From Paenibacillus caui (lineage in GTDB: Bacteria > Bacillota > Bacilli > Paenibacillales > Paenibacillaceae): a stretch of DNA of 64,000 nt. Every line of letters begins with the position of its first letter. Positions within the stretch are counted from its first letter, which is position 1. A model generated the notes under the pieces. The model was given only the letters and a program-made list of their open reading frames with translations, searched no databases and had not been told where the DNA came from. Shown one piece after another: positions 45,993 to 54,745 of this stretch. The stretch covers positions 38,102 to 102,101 of the forward strand of contig NZ_JAIOGQ010000017.1 of assembly GCF_019904135.1 (NCBI RefSeq). The letters run 5' to 3'. Made by a program: the position numbers and the translations under genes.

Positions 45993-47774
45993 ATGAAGTG
46001 GAGAGGGCGTTTTCAGCATTATCATGCAGCGTCGTTGCGTCAGGATGTTATTGCGGGAACCATTGTCGGTATTGTGGCCATTCCTTTGGGCATGGCCTTT
46101 GCGATCGCTTCGGGTGTGAAGCCGGAATACGGGCTCTATACAACGATCGTCGCCGGTATTCTTATTTCCCTGCTAGGTGGATCCAGATTCCAGATCGGCG
46201 GACCGACAGGGGCGTTCATTCCGGTTTTGCTGGCGATCGTTATGCAGTATGGCTATCAGGATCTGCTGATCGCCGGTTTTATGGGCGGCGTCATTCTTGT
46301 CCTGATGGGGCTTCTGAAGCTTGGGGCGCTGATCAAGTACATACCGAGGCCCGTTACGATCGGCTTCACGACGGGCATTGCGGTGACGATCTTTTGCGGA
46401 CAGATCGCCGGTTTCCTTGGCCTAAGCGGGGTGAAAAGGCATGAGGATTTCTTTGGCAGCATGAAAGAAATTGCGCTTCGGCTTCCTTCCTGGAACATTT
46501 ACAGTGTGATTACCGCCTGTATTTGCCTGGCGGCGCTGCTTGGGATGCCAAAGCTGATGCCCAGAATTCCAGCTTCCCTGATCGGCCTTTTGCTGTCGAC
46601 GCTTGCTTCCGTCTGGCTGTATCCCGGGCATGTTGCGACGATCGGTTCCGCTTACGGCTCCATTCCCGGCGGCTTGCCGGCATTTCATCCGCTGCAAATC
46701 AACTGGGAGCATATGCAGACGCTGCTGAAACCGGCGCTGATCATTGCCATGCTTGGCGGCATCGAATCTCTTCTGTCTGCCGTTGTGGCCGACGGAATGA
46801 CGGGCACCCGGCATAACAGCAACAGGGAGCTCATCGGGCAAGGCATTGCCAACATGATAACACCGCTATTCGGGGGAATTCCGGCTACGGGCGCGATCGC
46901 CCGGACAGCAACCAATATCCGGAACGGGGCGGTCTCGCCGGTATCCGGTATCGTTCACGGGATTGTGGTTCTGGCTATTGTCGCTCTGTTTGCACCATAT
47001 GCCTCCCTTATTCCGCTGGCCAGTATGGCACCTGTCTTGATGATGGTGGCCTGGAACATGAGCGAACGGGTCCACTTTGCCCAAATGCTCAGGACTCGGA
47101 CAGGGGATTCCGTTATTTTGCTCGTTACCTTCCTGCTGACTGTCTTTACGACGCTTACTACGGCGGTTGAAGTCGGTCTGGTGCTGGCGGCTTTGCTATT
47201 CATTCGCGGCATGAGCCGATCGCTCGTCATGCATAAGGCGCTGCCCGACCTGACGGCAGACCACAACAAGATCCTGGCGCATATGGTAACGCATGACCAT
47301 GACTGCCCGCAGGTGGCTATTTTCAGCGTGGATGGGCCTTTGTTCTTTGGAGCAGCCAGCACATTTCAACAGCAAGGATTGCATTTGCTGAACAGCGAAG
47401 TCAAAGTGCTGCTGCTGCGAATGGGAAAGGTTCCGTTTATGGATACGACGGGGGAAGTCCATTTTGCGGCATTGGTCAAGTCATTAAAGCAGAAGGAAGT
47501 GTCCGTGATCGTTTCCGGAATCAGACCGCAGCCGAAGGGAATGCTGAAGAAGACGGGGTGCTTCAATCTCATTGGGGAAGGTCATTTTTTCGAGAACACG
47601 GGAGAAGCAATGGGCTTTGCCATCGGCTTGGTGAACCGTTCGAAATGCCAGGGCTGCCGCCAGTTTGCCTTTCGTGAATGTCCGTCGCTTTGCGGAGCCG
47701 AACGCTTAAGTTCAAACTCCAGCTCAAGCCAGAGCCCAAGTACTCCATCTGCCATGACTCCAATAAGCTCATGA
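45993..47774 (+). CDS. SulP-family anion transporter with STAS domain and cysteine tail
   Basis: This 593-residue protein has about 11 membrane segments of the SulP/SLC26 type (FQIGGPTGAFIPVLL, GFTTGIAVTIFCGQ, GGIPATGAIARTATNIRNGA) and a C-terminal STAS domain (QVAIFSVDGPLFFGAAS ... VPFMDTTGEV). After the STAS domain an unusual tail holds four cysteines (CQGC, then C and C: C-x2-C-x7-C-x3-C) and a Ser/Thr-rich end. That looks like a metal or redox site not normally present in SulP proteins. The ion (sulfate, bicarbonate or other) is not identifiable. The start at 45993 follows AAAGAAGGG. Confidence 0.88.
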   Translation: MKWRGRFQHYHAASLRQDVIAGTIVGIVAIPLGMAFAIASGVKPEYGLYTTIVAGILISLLGGSRFQIGGPTGAFIPVLLAIVMQYGYQDLLIAGFMGGVILVLMGLLKLGALIKYIPRPVTIGFTTGIAVTIFCGQIAGFLGLSGVKRHEDFFGSMKEIALRLPSWNIYSVITACICLAALLGMPKLMPRIPASLIGLLLSTLASVWLYPGHVATIGSAYGSIPGGLPAFHPLQINWEHMQTLLKPALIIAMLGGIESLLSAVVADGMTGTRHNSNRELIGQGIANMITPLFGGIPATGAIARTATNIRNGAVSPVSGIVHGIVVLAIVALFAPYASLIPLASMAPVLMMVAWNMSERVHFAQMLRTRTGDSVILLVTFLLTVFTTLTTAVEVGLVLAALLFIRGMSRSLVMHKALPDLTADHNKILAHMVTHDHDCPQVAIFSVDGPLFFGAASTFQQQGLHLLNSEVKVLLLRMGKVPFMDTTGEVHFAALVKSLKQKEVSVIVSGIRPQPKGMLKKTGCFNLIGEGHFFENTGEAMGFAIGLVNRSKCQGCRQFAFRECPSLCGAERLSSNSSSSQSPSTPSAMTPISS

Positions 47775-47830
47775 TAGAAGATCGGCCAAAGTTATCCGGT
47801 TTACGGATGAACTTTGCATCAGCCAGGACC

Positions 47831-47875
47831 AAAAAAGGATACCTTCCCATGAAGACGGGACGGTATCCTTTTGGC
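47831..47875. terminator. Bidirectional terminator between sulP and fabV
   Basis: AAAGGATACC pairs with GGTATCCTTT, flanked by A-runs and T-runs on the two sides. Confidence 0.8.
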
Positions 47876-47896
47876 ATTTACTGCTTGGCTATGTTG

Positions 47897-49087
47897 TTAA
47901 AGCTGATGAGGGACGCTCACTTCCGGATTCGTGTCCGCTTCATAATCCACGCCTTCGGTTTCAAAGCCGAACAGCTGGAAAAATTCCTTGCGATAGCCTT
48001 CGAGATCGGTCAGCTCATAGATGTTTTCGCTCGTTACCTGCTCCCAAATTTTCGCTACTTCTTCCTGGACGTCCTCGCGCATCTCCCAATCGTCAATACG
48101 GATACGGTCAAGTTCATCGACCGGAACCTGTTCTTTCGTATACAGACGGTCTGCAAACAAACGGTACATCTGCTCGATACAGCCTTCATGCAGCCCTTTT
48201 TCCTTCATGACTTTGTACAAAGCCGCCATATACAGGGGGACAATCGGGATTGCCGAGCTGGATTGGGTTACCAGAGCCTTGCTGACAACGACGAAAGCGC
48301 GTCCATTCCGGTCAGACAGCTTCTTGGTCAAGCTGCGGGCAGTTGCTTCAAGATGATCTTTGGCCTGGCCGATCGAACCATCCCGGTAGATGGGCTGGGT
48401 GAGCTTAGGCCCGATATAGGAATAGGCGATGGTGATGACATTGTCTGCCAGCACGCCAGCTTCCTCCAGCGTACTCATCCAGTCCTTCCAGTCGTCTCCG
48501 CCCATCACTTCAACCGTCGCCTGAATCTCTTCCTCCATTGCAGGTTCAATATTGATGTTGCTGACTTCTCCGCTATGGAAGTCGACGGTTTTATTGGAGT
48601 AAGGCTTGCCGATCGGCTTCAATACCGAATTAAAGGTTTCGCCCGTTTTCGGGTTCGTCTTGCGGGCGGTCGCCACACTATACACGATCAGGTCCACTTG
48701 ACCAAGCTCGCGGCGGATCAATTCGGCCGTTCGGTTCTTCGTCTCTTCTGCAAAGGCGTCACCCGTGACGCTGAAGGATTTTAGCCCCGCTTCCTCGGCT
48801 GCCTTCTCAAAAGCGGCTGAATTGTACCAGCCGGAAGACGCCGTTCTGGTCGGCGAGCTTTTACTTGGACGATACACCCCTACCGTATTAGCACCCGCAC
48901 CAAAAGCGGCTACGATGCGCGCAGCAAGCCCGTATCCGGTAGACGCCCCGATAACAAGAACATTGCGCGGTCCCTTAACCGCCGGCTGCGTTTTGACGTA
49001 TTCGATTTGCTCCTGCACTTGTCGTTCGCATCCTGCCGGATGGGCTGTTGTGCAAATAAAGCCGCGTGTTCTCGGTTTAATAATCAT
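47897..49087 (-). CDS. fabV: Trans-2-enoyl-CoA/ACP reductase FabV
   Basis: This 396-residue enzyme has the large enoyl-reductase fold of the FabV family. The cofactor motif VLVIGASTGYGLAARI is present, and the active site is the Y-x8-K pattern in YSYIGPKLTQPIYRDGSIGQAK (split here as YSYIGPKLTQ and IYRDGSIGQAK). FabV reduces the double bond in fatty acid elongation and is poorly inhibited by triclosan in other bacteria. It has the usual N-terminus MIIKPRTRGFICTTAHP. It is monocistronic. Confidence 0.95.
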   Translation of the reverse strand: MIIKPRTRGFICTTAHPAGCERQVQEQIEYVKTQPAVKGPRNVLVIGASTGYGLAARIVAAFGAGANTVGVYRPSKSSPTRTASSGWYNSAAFEKAAEEAGLKSFSVTGDAFAEETKNRTAELIRRELGQVDLIVYSVATARKTNPKTGETFNSVLKPIGKPYSNKTVDFHSGEVSNINIEPAMEEEIQATVEVMGGDDWKDWMSTLEEAGVLADNVITIAYSYIGPKLTQPIYRDGSIGQAKDHLEATARSLTKKLSDRNGRAFVVVSKALVTQSSSAIPIVPLYMAALYKVMKEKGLHEGCIEQMYRLFADRLYTKEQVPVDELDRIRIDDWEMREDVQEEVAKIWEQVTSENIYELTDLEGYRKEFFQLFGFETEGVDYEADTNPEVSVPHQL

Positions 49088-49452
49088 ATGCCAATTCCTC
49101 TCTTTTTCGAAAAGTTCCTTGTGAAGCCGTTTAATAAACGCACTCTTCTTATTGTAACAATTTTTTTCTATCAGTAACCAGGCTTATTCAAAAATTTAGA
49201 GAGAAGATTTTAGGGAGAACCAATACAGCTGGCGGCAGGGCGCATACCCTGATATGCTTTAAAGAACAGGTGAAGGATGCAGCTTCATGTATGGACAGAT
49301 ATTTTTTGAAAAATGATCCGAAAAGCCGCTCACAAAGATGAGGGCCGGCAGATTAAGAAAGGGGCCGAAAGGCCCCTTCTCTTAAACAGTCAAATTAGCA
49401 AATTAGCAGCTTAGCAGCTTAGCAGCTTGAGCTCATTCTCCAAGCCGGCAGA
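49088..49452. other. Gene-free region with short tandem repeats
   Basis: Nothing gene-like is seen here. It includes the fabV upstream region, a GC-rich hairpin (AAGGGGCC/GGCCCCTT at 49359-49378) that can end the next minus-strand gene, and five 8-base units at 49391-49430 (CAAATTAG twice, CAGCTTAG twice, CAGCTTGA). Confidence 0.6.
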
Positions 49453-49824
49453 TCAGATCACGCGGAAGCCCGGAGGAAGCGTACCGGTTCTGCGTATTCT
49501 TCGTATTTCCTCCAATGTCAGGCGGCGGTTGGAAGAAATTAGCGATTCAACGTCTCTGCCGCCAATGAGATTGTCAAGATCCCGAAGTCTGCGGTTGCCG
49601 CGGAGAACGAGGAAAGCTCCTCTGAACCGGGGTCTGGCGAACAGAACAAGAGTCGCATTAGGGTTGGTAGAGAAGAACCGCAGGCTCTCAATTCCGTTCA
49701 GAATGTTATCGATTCTGCGGATTCCAAGGTTTCCTGTGAAGACACGGCGGTTGCCTCGGAAGTTTTCCTCGTCCCAAACCGTGAGTCTGGGGAAATTTTG
49801 GGAGATATGAACGTCTTGTGGCAT
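49453..49824 (-). CDS. Possible beta/gamma-crystallin-like small protein
   Basis: This 123-residue protein has the repeating pattern hydrophobic-x-[FW]-x-x-x-x-[FW]-R-G (LTVWDEENFRGNRRVF, then LVLFARPRFRGAFLVL), which resembles beta/gamma-crystallin Greek-key motifs. It is rich in Arg and Asn and has no signal peptide. The start at 49824 follows AAGGAGGGG. A hairpin with a GGGGCC stem ends it. I do not know its function. Low similarity makes the fold assignment tentative. Confidence 0.55.
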   Translation of the reverse strand: MPQDVHISQNFPRLTVWDEENFRGNRRVFTGNLGIRRIDNILNGIESLRFFSTNPNATLVLFARPRFRGAFLVLRGNRRLRDLDNLIGGRDVESLISSNRRLTLEEIRRIRRTGTLPPGFRVI

Positions 49825-49937
49825 TCTTTCATCCCCTCCTTTCTTTGACACTATATTCTGAATCAAAAGAAAGGTATGGTTATCTGCTTCTATACTTCAA
49901 AAATTGGCGAATGGCAGATTCTAGGGAGGTCGGATAG

Positions 49938-50576
49938 ATGAAAAAGGTACTTCTGCTGCACGGTTTTGCCCGGAAAAACAGCGATATGAGGGTTCTCGGC
50001 GATTTGCTCGCAGAATGCGGGTTGGAATGTACGCTGCTCGATCTTCCGCTCACATACAAGCCTGTGGAATACAGCGCAGCTGTGCTGGAGAAGGTTCTTG
50101 ATGAGCTCATTCCAAGGCTAAAGGCGGACGAAAAGGTTTCTCTGGTTGGCCACAGCACCGGCGGGCTTGTCATCCGCAAGTTTCTGACGGATACGAAGCA
50201 TTTGGATCGGGTGAACAGATGCGTGCTCATTGCTGCCCCGAACGGCGGGTCCCGGCTCGCCGATCTCGCTGGAAGCTACGCCCGCTTTAGTCTCGGCATT
50301 TTCCAAACGCTAAAGTCGCTCATGACCGCAAACATTCCCCTTTTAAATTTGCTGGATACAAGCCCTGAAGTGGGGGCTATTGCCGGGAACAACAATAACC
50401 TGTTTCTTGGCAGGTGGCTTCGGTCCGAAAATGACGGGCGTGTGGAAGTACAGTCCGTTTACTATGAAGGTTTAAAGGATTTTATCGTTCTGCCATACGG
50501 GCACATGGACATTCATTATCAGCCGGAAACGGCGCGGTATGTCTATCGTTTTCTGCGGTATGGAACCTTTCAATAA
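49938..50576 (+). CDS. Lipase-like alpha/beta hydrolase
   Basis: This 212-residue hydrolase starts KKVLLLHGFARKNSDMRVLGD (oxyanion motif HGFA) and has nucleophile elbow GHSTGGLVIRKF and a late His (GHMDIHY). It resembles LipA-like or PGAP1-like lipases of Gram-positives. No signal peptide is seen, so it is likely cytoplasmic. GGGAGG precedes the ATG. Monocistronic; substrate unknown. Confidence 0.8.
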   Translation: MKKVLLLHGFARKNSDMRVLGDLLAECGLECTLLDLPLTYKPVEYSAAVLEKVLDELIPRLKADEKVSLVGHSTGGLVIRKFLTDTKHLDRVNRCVLIAAPNGGSRLADLAGSYARFSLGIFQTLKSLMTANIPLLNLLDTSPEVGAIAGNNNNLFLGRWLRSENDGRVEVQSVYYEGLKDFIVLPYGHMDIHYQPETARYVYRFLRYGTFQ

Positions 50577-50614
50577 TGCTCATTTCCCGGGAGACCTCCG
50601 GTTATTTTGTGCGG

Positions 50615-51769
50615 TCAATCGGCAGCCTGTTTTCTTGTTCCATAAATCCGATAGAGAATGAGGCCAAACAGCATGCCTGCAAATGACATGGCCGAAATCG
50701 CCAGAAACAGTGTCTGCCCCCCAAGCGCTTCATACAAAGCTCCCCCGGCATATGAGGCAACTATGCCTGAAACGCCAAAGAAGAGAAGCGCAAGCACCGT
50801 TTGTCCGGTGGCGCGCCATTCTTCCGGTACGATTCGGTACAAATATTGAATAGCGGAAGAGTAGAAGACCGGGAATGTCAGCAGCTGGAGAACTTGAAGA
50901 TACGCCAGCAGGTGAGGATCCGTAACCCAGGCTGAAATGAAAAAGCGGATGAAATAAAAAGCTCCGGCCAAAGCGATCATCGTAAGCTCCCTGCCCGGCC
51001 GCAGCCACCAGAAACTGAGAGCGAACACGATAATTTCGGTTCCGGCCGCGAGAAACAAGGCTTGACCGACCAGATCCGTACTCCCGCCGAGTTCCCGGAT
51101 ATAGACGCCAAGGAAGGTGTCGTTCATACGCGCGGGGACGGAACTGATAAAGACGAGCACGAGGAACAGGAGCGTCTCTTTGTTGCCGAGAAACTTTTTC
51201 AGGCTTTTCAGGGAGACGGGTTTTGCCGTAACGGGAGCGTCGGGCATGGCGAGAGAGACTGCAAATCCTACCAGCGCGATCCCGGCAAAAAGATACATCA
51301 GGCTGTGAGACCCGAAATAGGTCATGAAATAACCGGCAAAGAGAGACATGACGCCATAGCCCAATGCTCCGAACGTGCGGATGGAACCGTAGCTGATTCC
51401 GGCCGCCTCCGATATCCGGAAGTTCAGGCTTTCCGTCAGCGGCTCAATCGGCATCAGGAAGAAATAAGTGAACATGGCGAACATAATCAGCAGCCCGTAG
51501 GTGCTTGAGGCAAAGAGGAAATAGCCTGTTGCCGAGGAGATCACAAGCAGCAGAAGCAGCACTTTCCGGATTGTCTTTCTGTGGTCGCTGATCATGCCCC
51601 ACAGGGGCTGCGCAATAATGGTGATAATGCCGCCCGTACCGGCAATAAAGCCGATCTGCGAAGGGGTCAATCCTTGCTCGTTCAGGTAGACGGGCAGGAA
51701 AGGGATGAAGATGGCGATCAGGCAAAAATACAAAAAATTAAAAGTCCTGAGAGTTAAGGATGAATTCAT
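50615..51769 (-). CDS. MFS transporter, LacY/phenylpropionate-like
   Basis: This 384-residue MFS protein has 12 predicted segments. The first loop carries IIAQPLWGMISDHRKTIRKV, the family's GxxxD-(R/K) motif. It resembles the 3-phenylpropionate/LacY-type proteins that import organic acids or sugars. No neighbour suggests a substrate. The start at 51769 has no strong ribosome site. Confidence 0.85.
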   Translation of the reverse strand: MNSSLTLRTFNFLYFCLIAIFIPFLPVYLNEQGLTPSQIGFIAGTGGIITIIAQPLWGMISDHRKTIRKVLLLLLVISSATGYFLFASSTYGLLIMFAMFTYFFLMPIEPLTESLNFRISEAAGISYGSIRTFGALGYGVMSLFAGYFMTYFGSHSLMYLFAGIALVGFAVSLAMPDAPVTAKPVSLKSLKKFLGNKETLLFLVLVFISSVPARMNDTFLGVYIRELGGSTDLVGQALFLAAGTEIIVFALSFWWLRPGRELTMIALAGAFYFIRFFISAWVTDPHLLAYLQVLQLLTFPVFYSSAIQYLYRIVPEEWRATGQTVLALLFFGVSGIVASYAGGALYEALGGQTLFLAISAMSFAGMLFGLILYRIYGTRKQAAD

Positions 51770-51850
51770 AGATTTAGCGATACCTCACGTTTCTAAAGCT
51801 TGATAGCTTGGATTAATTCATCTATTGTATCACGTCGCGGACTCAATTTT

Positions 51851-51891
51851 GATAGATTACGGCCAAGTTCTTTAATTGTTCCTAATCTATC
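51851..51891. promoter_or_regulatory. Inverted repeat before exoA
   Basis: GATAGATTA and TAATCTATC form a perfect 9-bp inverted repeat 23 bases apart between the MFS and exoA genes. It could be an operator or weak hairpin. Confidence 0.3.
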
Positions 51892-51979
51892 ATGCAAATT
51901 GGCGGTTATTGCAGGAAGGGACGACCTGACGGTACACTGGATAAGAGAATCTAGTGAACCCTCAAGGAGATAGACAAAT

Positions 51980-52735
51980 ATGAAGCTGGTATCGTGGAAT
52001 GTAAACGGGCTGAGAGCCTGCGTTAATAAAGGCTTTCAGGATTATTTTCATCAAGTGGACGCAGATCTGTTTTGTGTTCAGGAGACGAAGCTGCAGGACG
52101 GACAGATTTGTCTGGAATTGGGCGAGGAGTATTTGCAGTATTGGAATTATGCTCTGAAGAAAGGATATTCCGGAACGGCGGTATTTTCAAAAATCAAACC
52201 ATTGTCCGTGCGCTACGGCCTTGAGGAGGAGACGGAGCCTGAAGGGCGAATCATTACGCTGGAGTTTGAGGCGTTCTATCTGGTAAACGTCTATACGCCC
52301 AATGCCAAACGGGACCTGTCCAGATTGGATTACAGGCTGGAGTGGGAGAACCGCATTCGCAGCTATATCCGGAAGCTGGACAGCCATAAACCGGTTATTA
52401 TATGCGGTGATTTGAATGTGGCCCATCAGGAGATTGATCTGAAGAATCCGAATTCTAACCGGAACAATTCAGGGTTTACGCCGGAGGAACGGGGCAAGAT
52501 GACCGAACTGCTGGATGCCGGATTCATCGACACCTTCAGGTATTTGTATCCGGAGCTTACGGGCGCTTATAGCTGGTGGTCTTATATGATGAAGGTCCGC
52601 GAGCGGAATATCGGGTGGCGGATTGACTATTTCCTGGCCTCTACAAGGCTTGCTCCGCTGCTTCAGGACGCCCGAATCGACAAGGATGTAATGGGCAGCG
52701 ATCATTGTCCGGTTATTCTGGAACTTGCCTTATGA
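51980..52735 (+). CDS. exoA: Exodeoxyribonuclease III (ExoA/Xth)
   Basis: This 251-residue AP endonuclease has SWNVNGLRACVNKGF, VQETKLQDGQ, YNYALKKGYSGTAVFSK-like segments, the catalytic NVAHQEIDLKNP and the final GSDHCPVILEL. The start at 51980 follows CAAGGAG. It repairs abasic sites. Monocistronic. Confidence 0.95.
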   Translation: MKLVSWNVNGLRACVNKGFQDYFHQVDADLFCVQETKLQDGQICLELGEEYLQYWNYALKKGYSGTAVFSKIKPLSVRYGLEEETEPEGRIITLEFEAFYLVNVYTPNAKRDLSRLDYRLEWENRIRSYIRKLDSHKPVIICGDLNVAHQEIDLKNPNSNRNNSGFTPEERGKMTELLDAGFIDTFRYLYPELTGAYSWWSYMMKVRERNIGWRIDYFLASTRLAPLLQDARIDKDVMGSDHCPVILELAL

Positions 52736-52918
52736 GAAGGCAACTTTCAAAAGCAAAAGCAGAATGAGAATGATCCGGGTAGAAGCTCAAGCGGCGTTTA
52801 TCCATGCAGCCAAACCTATTCGGATTTCTCTACACGAAGCCAGAATCGTGATAAAATAAGTTGTTATCGATTCGATCAAGTTCTTGCAATACCTATAACG
52901 ACGTGGAGGCAATGAACC

Positions 52919-54172
52919 ATGAGTGATTTTCATGCTATGCTGGGCAAATATGCGGAGCTGGTGATCAAGGTGGGCGTCAATATCCAGCCCGGCCAGGTTT
53001 TGCTTGTGCAGTCTCCTTTGGAAACTGCGGAATTTACGCGTTTGGTTGTAGCCAAAGCCTATGAGGCGGGCGCCAAATATGTGCAGGTGGATTGGGACGA
53101 CGAGCGCGTGACCCGGATCCGCTACGAGACGGCGCCGGACGATTCCTTCGGCTATTATCCGAAATGGCAGGCGGATATGATGGAGCAACTGGCCGAAGGC
53201 GGCGGGGCTCTTTTACATATTAAAGTTCCGGATCCCGAACTGTTCCGCGGCATCGACTCCTCCAAGGTGGCCACCGCGGTCAAAGCGGCTGCGGTAGCGC
53301 GCCAGAAGTTCCAGGGATATGTGCGCAGCAACAAGGTTACCTGGTCCCTGATCAAGGCGCCGACCAGAGCCTGGGCGGACAAAGTGTTCGCGGATCTGCC
53401 CGAAGAAGAACGGCTGGCTGCCATGTGGGATGCGGTATTCCGGATGAACCGGGTCCACAGCGGCGATCCGGTCGAGGCTTGGCAGGAGCATATCCGCAAA
53501 TTGAAGGAAAGCCAGGAGCGCATGAACGCCAAACGTTATAAGGCGCTGCACTATCGTGCGCCGGGAACCGATCTGCGAGTCGAGCTTCCGGATGGCCATT
53601 TGTGGCTTGGCGGCGGCGATTACAATGAAAACGGCGTGTATTTTATAGCCAATATGCCTACAGAGGAAATCTATACGATGCCGCTTCGCACCGGCGTGAA
53701 CGGTACCGTCACAAGCACGATGCCGCTGAACCTGAACGGACGTCTTGTGGAAGGCATCAAACTGACTTTTAAAGACGGCAGGGTAACGGAATATGAAGCG
53801 GAATCCGGACGGGAGCATCTGACATCGCTGCTCGAAACCGACGAAGGGGCGTCCTACCTGGGAGAAATGGCGCTTGTACCGCACAGCTCGCCAATCTCGC
53901 GCATGAACCGGATCTTTTATAATACGGGAATTGATGAGAATGCCTCGTGCCATTTTGCGCTGGGCAGCTGCTATCCGGTGAACATTGAGGGAGGAACGAA
54001 GCTGAGCAAGCAGGAGCTGCTGGAAAGGGGCGGAAATGTCAGCCTGACTCATGTGGACTTTATGGTGGGTTCTGCGGAGCTGGACATTGACGGCGAATTG
54101 GCGGACGGCAGCATCGAACCGGTCTTCCGCAAAGGGGATTGGGTAAAGTTCAATCCGAAGGCGGGAGAATAG
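52919..54172 (+). CDS. M29-family aminopeptidase (AmpS/PepS)
   Basis: This 417-residue cytosolic metallopeptidase matches the thermophilic aminopeptidase M29 family. ELVIKVGVNIQPGQVLLVQSPL is the N-terminus and LPDGHLWLGGGDYNENGVYFIANMPTEEIYTMP the core; metal ligands lie in MPTEEIYTMP, LGEMALVPHSSPIS, CHFALGSCYP and HVDFMVGSAELDIDG. CGTGGAGG precedes the ATG. Cleaves N-terminal residues from peptides. Confidence 0.94.
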   Translation: MSDFHAMLGKYAELVIKVGVNIQPGQVLLVQSPLETAEFTRLVVAKAYEAGAKYVQVDWDDERVTRIRYETAPDDSFGYYPKWQADMMEQLAEGGGALLHIKVPDPELFRGIDSSKVATAVKAAAVARQKFQGYVRSNKVTWSLIKAPTRAWADKVFADLPEEERLAAMWDAVFRMNRVHSGDPVEAWQEHIRKLKESQERMNAKRYKALHYRAPGTDLRVELPDGHLWLGGGDYNENGVYFIANMPTEEIYTMPLRTGVNGTVTSTMPLNLNGRLVEGIKLTFKDGRVTEYEAESGREHLTSLLETDEGASYLGEMALVPHSSPISRMNRIFYNTGIDENASCHFALGSCYPVNIEGGTKLSKQELLERGGNVSLTHVDFMVGSAELDIDGELADGSIEPVFRKGDWVKFNPKAGE

Positions 54173-54349
54173 ACTGTCTGGCCGATCCGGCAAATTAGGG
54201 CAAGCATTCCGTCTAGCCTGACTCTTGAAAGGCTTATACATTTGTCTTTCCATCAGATCATCTCCCTTATATAGGTTTGATGTGCTCGTAGAGCGAAAAC
54301 ATACCGATTAGCGTGGTTCGAGACTTCGGGTACGATGGACGATGGAGAT

Positions 54350-54590
54350 TCGGTGGTTAGGGAGTAAAAGAAGGAGAAGAGAGCTCATAGTAGATCAAAA
54401 GAGGAGATGGGTATGAGGTGGAAAGCCTGCGGTCCGCCTTTAAAGTCGTGTTCTAACCCCTATGATATATTCATGAGAACACGACTTTAACAGCGGGTGG
54501 AACCTCATACCCATCCCCCCAGTTCCTCGGGACGTATGGGTCTGCACGCAAAGAACCGTCTGGCGATTTTTCCGGACGGTTTTTCTTAGA
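54350..54590 (+). ncRNA. T-box-like leader RNA with no downstream gene
   Basis: The RNA contains GGGTGGAACC at 54495-54504, matching the ten-base core of the T-box motif AGGGTGGnACC. Just before it is a 15-bp hairpin (54440-54454 with 54476-54490), in the place of stem III. The segment AAGGAGAAGAGAGC and GGTGGAAAGCC upstream resemble stem I elements of T-box leaders. A 14-bp stem (54406-54419 with 54502-54515) and an alternative hairpin (ACCCAT 54509 with ATGGGT 54536) exclude each other, as in attenuators. A terminator follows. No gene lies downstream on this strand. Confidence 0.45.
54554..54587 (+). terminator. Terminator of the T-box-like transcript
   Basis: ACCGTCTGG pairs with CCGGACGGT, followed by TTTTCTT. 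It is a classic intrinsic terminator. Confidence 0.85.
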
Positions 54591-54605
54591 GTCTTTTTAC
54601 AGGGT

Positions 54606-54641
54606 AAAAAAAATCGTGCGCAATCCGAACGGATTACGCAC
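54606..54641 (-). terminator. Terminator after mtlD
   Basis: On the minus strand GTGCGTAATCC pairs with GGATTGCGCAC, followed by a run of T (GATTTTTTTT). Confidence 0.85.
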
Positions 54642-54745
54642 TTGCATAGGATATCATGTTTATACGAGTATGTCCGGATGCGGTTACTCACCGTATGATG
54701 AGGGGTAAAAAGATTTTTTAGGCAGCGATTCAAGCCTGAACGGGC

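Larger units (their letters stand above)
54173..54745. other. Gene-free region with structured RNA and two terminators
   Basis: This gap of 573 bases contains a T-box-like element, a following terminator on the plus strand and the mtlD terminator on the minus strand. A short frame of 25 codons at 54413-54490 with a good ribosome site lies inside the T-box-like fold; it is probably part of the RNA, not a gene. Confidence 0.6.

Noticed and set aside
47678..48784. 368-codon open frame on the plus strand
   Set aside because: It overlaps the end of sulP and runs antisense to fabV; no family pattern.
49110..49200. FapR-like half site upstream of fabV (CCTGGTTACTGAT)
   Set aside because: One base too long and poorly matched compared with the fabH site.
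49355..49430. CRISPR-like repeats
   Set aside because: Units are 8 bases with no spacers; this is a simple tandem repeat.
54413..54490. 25-codon frame with ribosome site inside the T-box-like RNA
   Set aside because: Its bases form the arms of stems, and the peptide has no recognisable feature; it is more simply explained as RNA structure. Kept only as an alternative.
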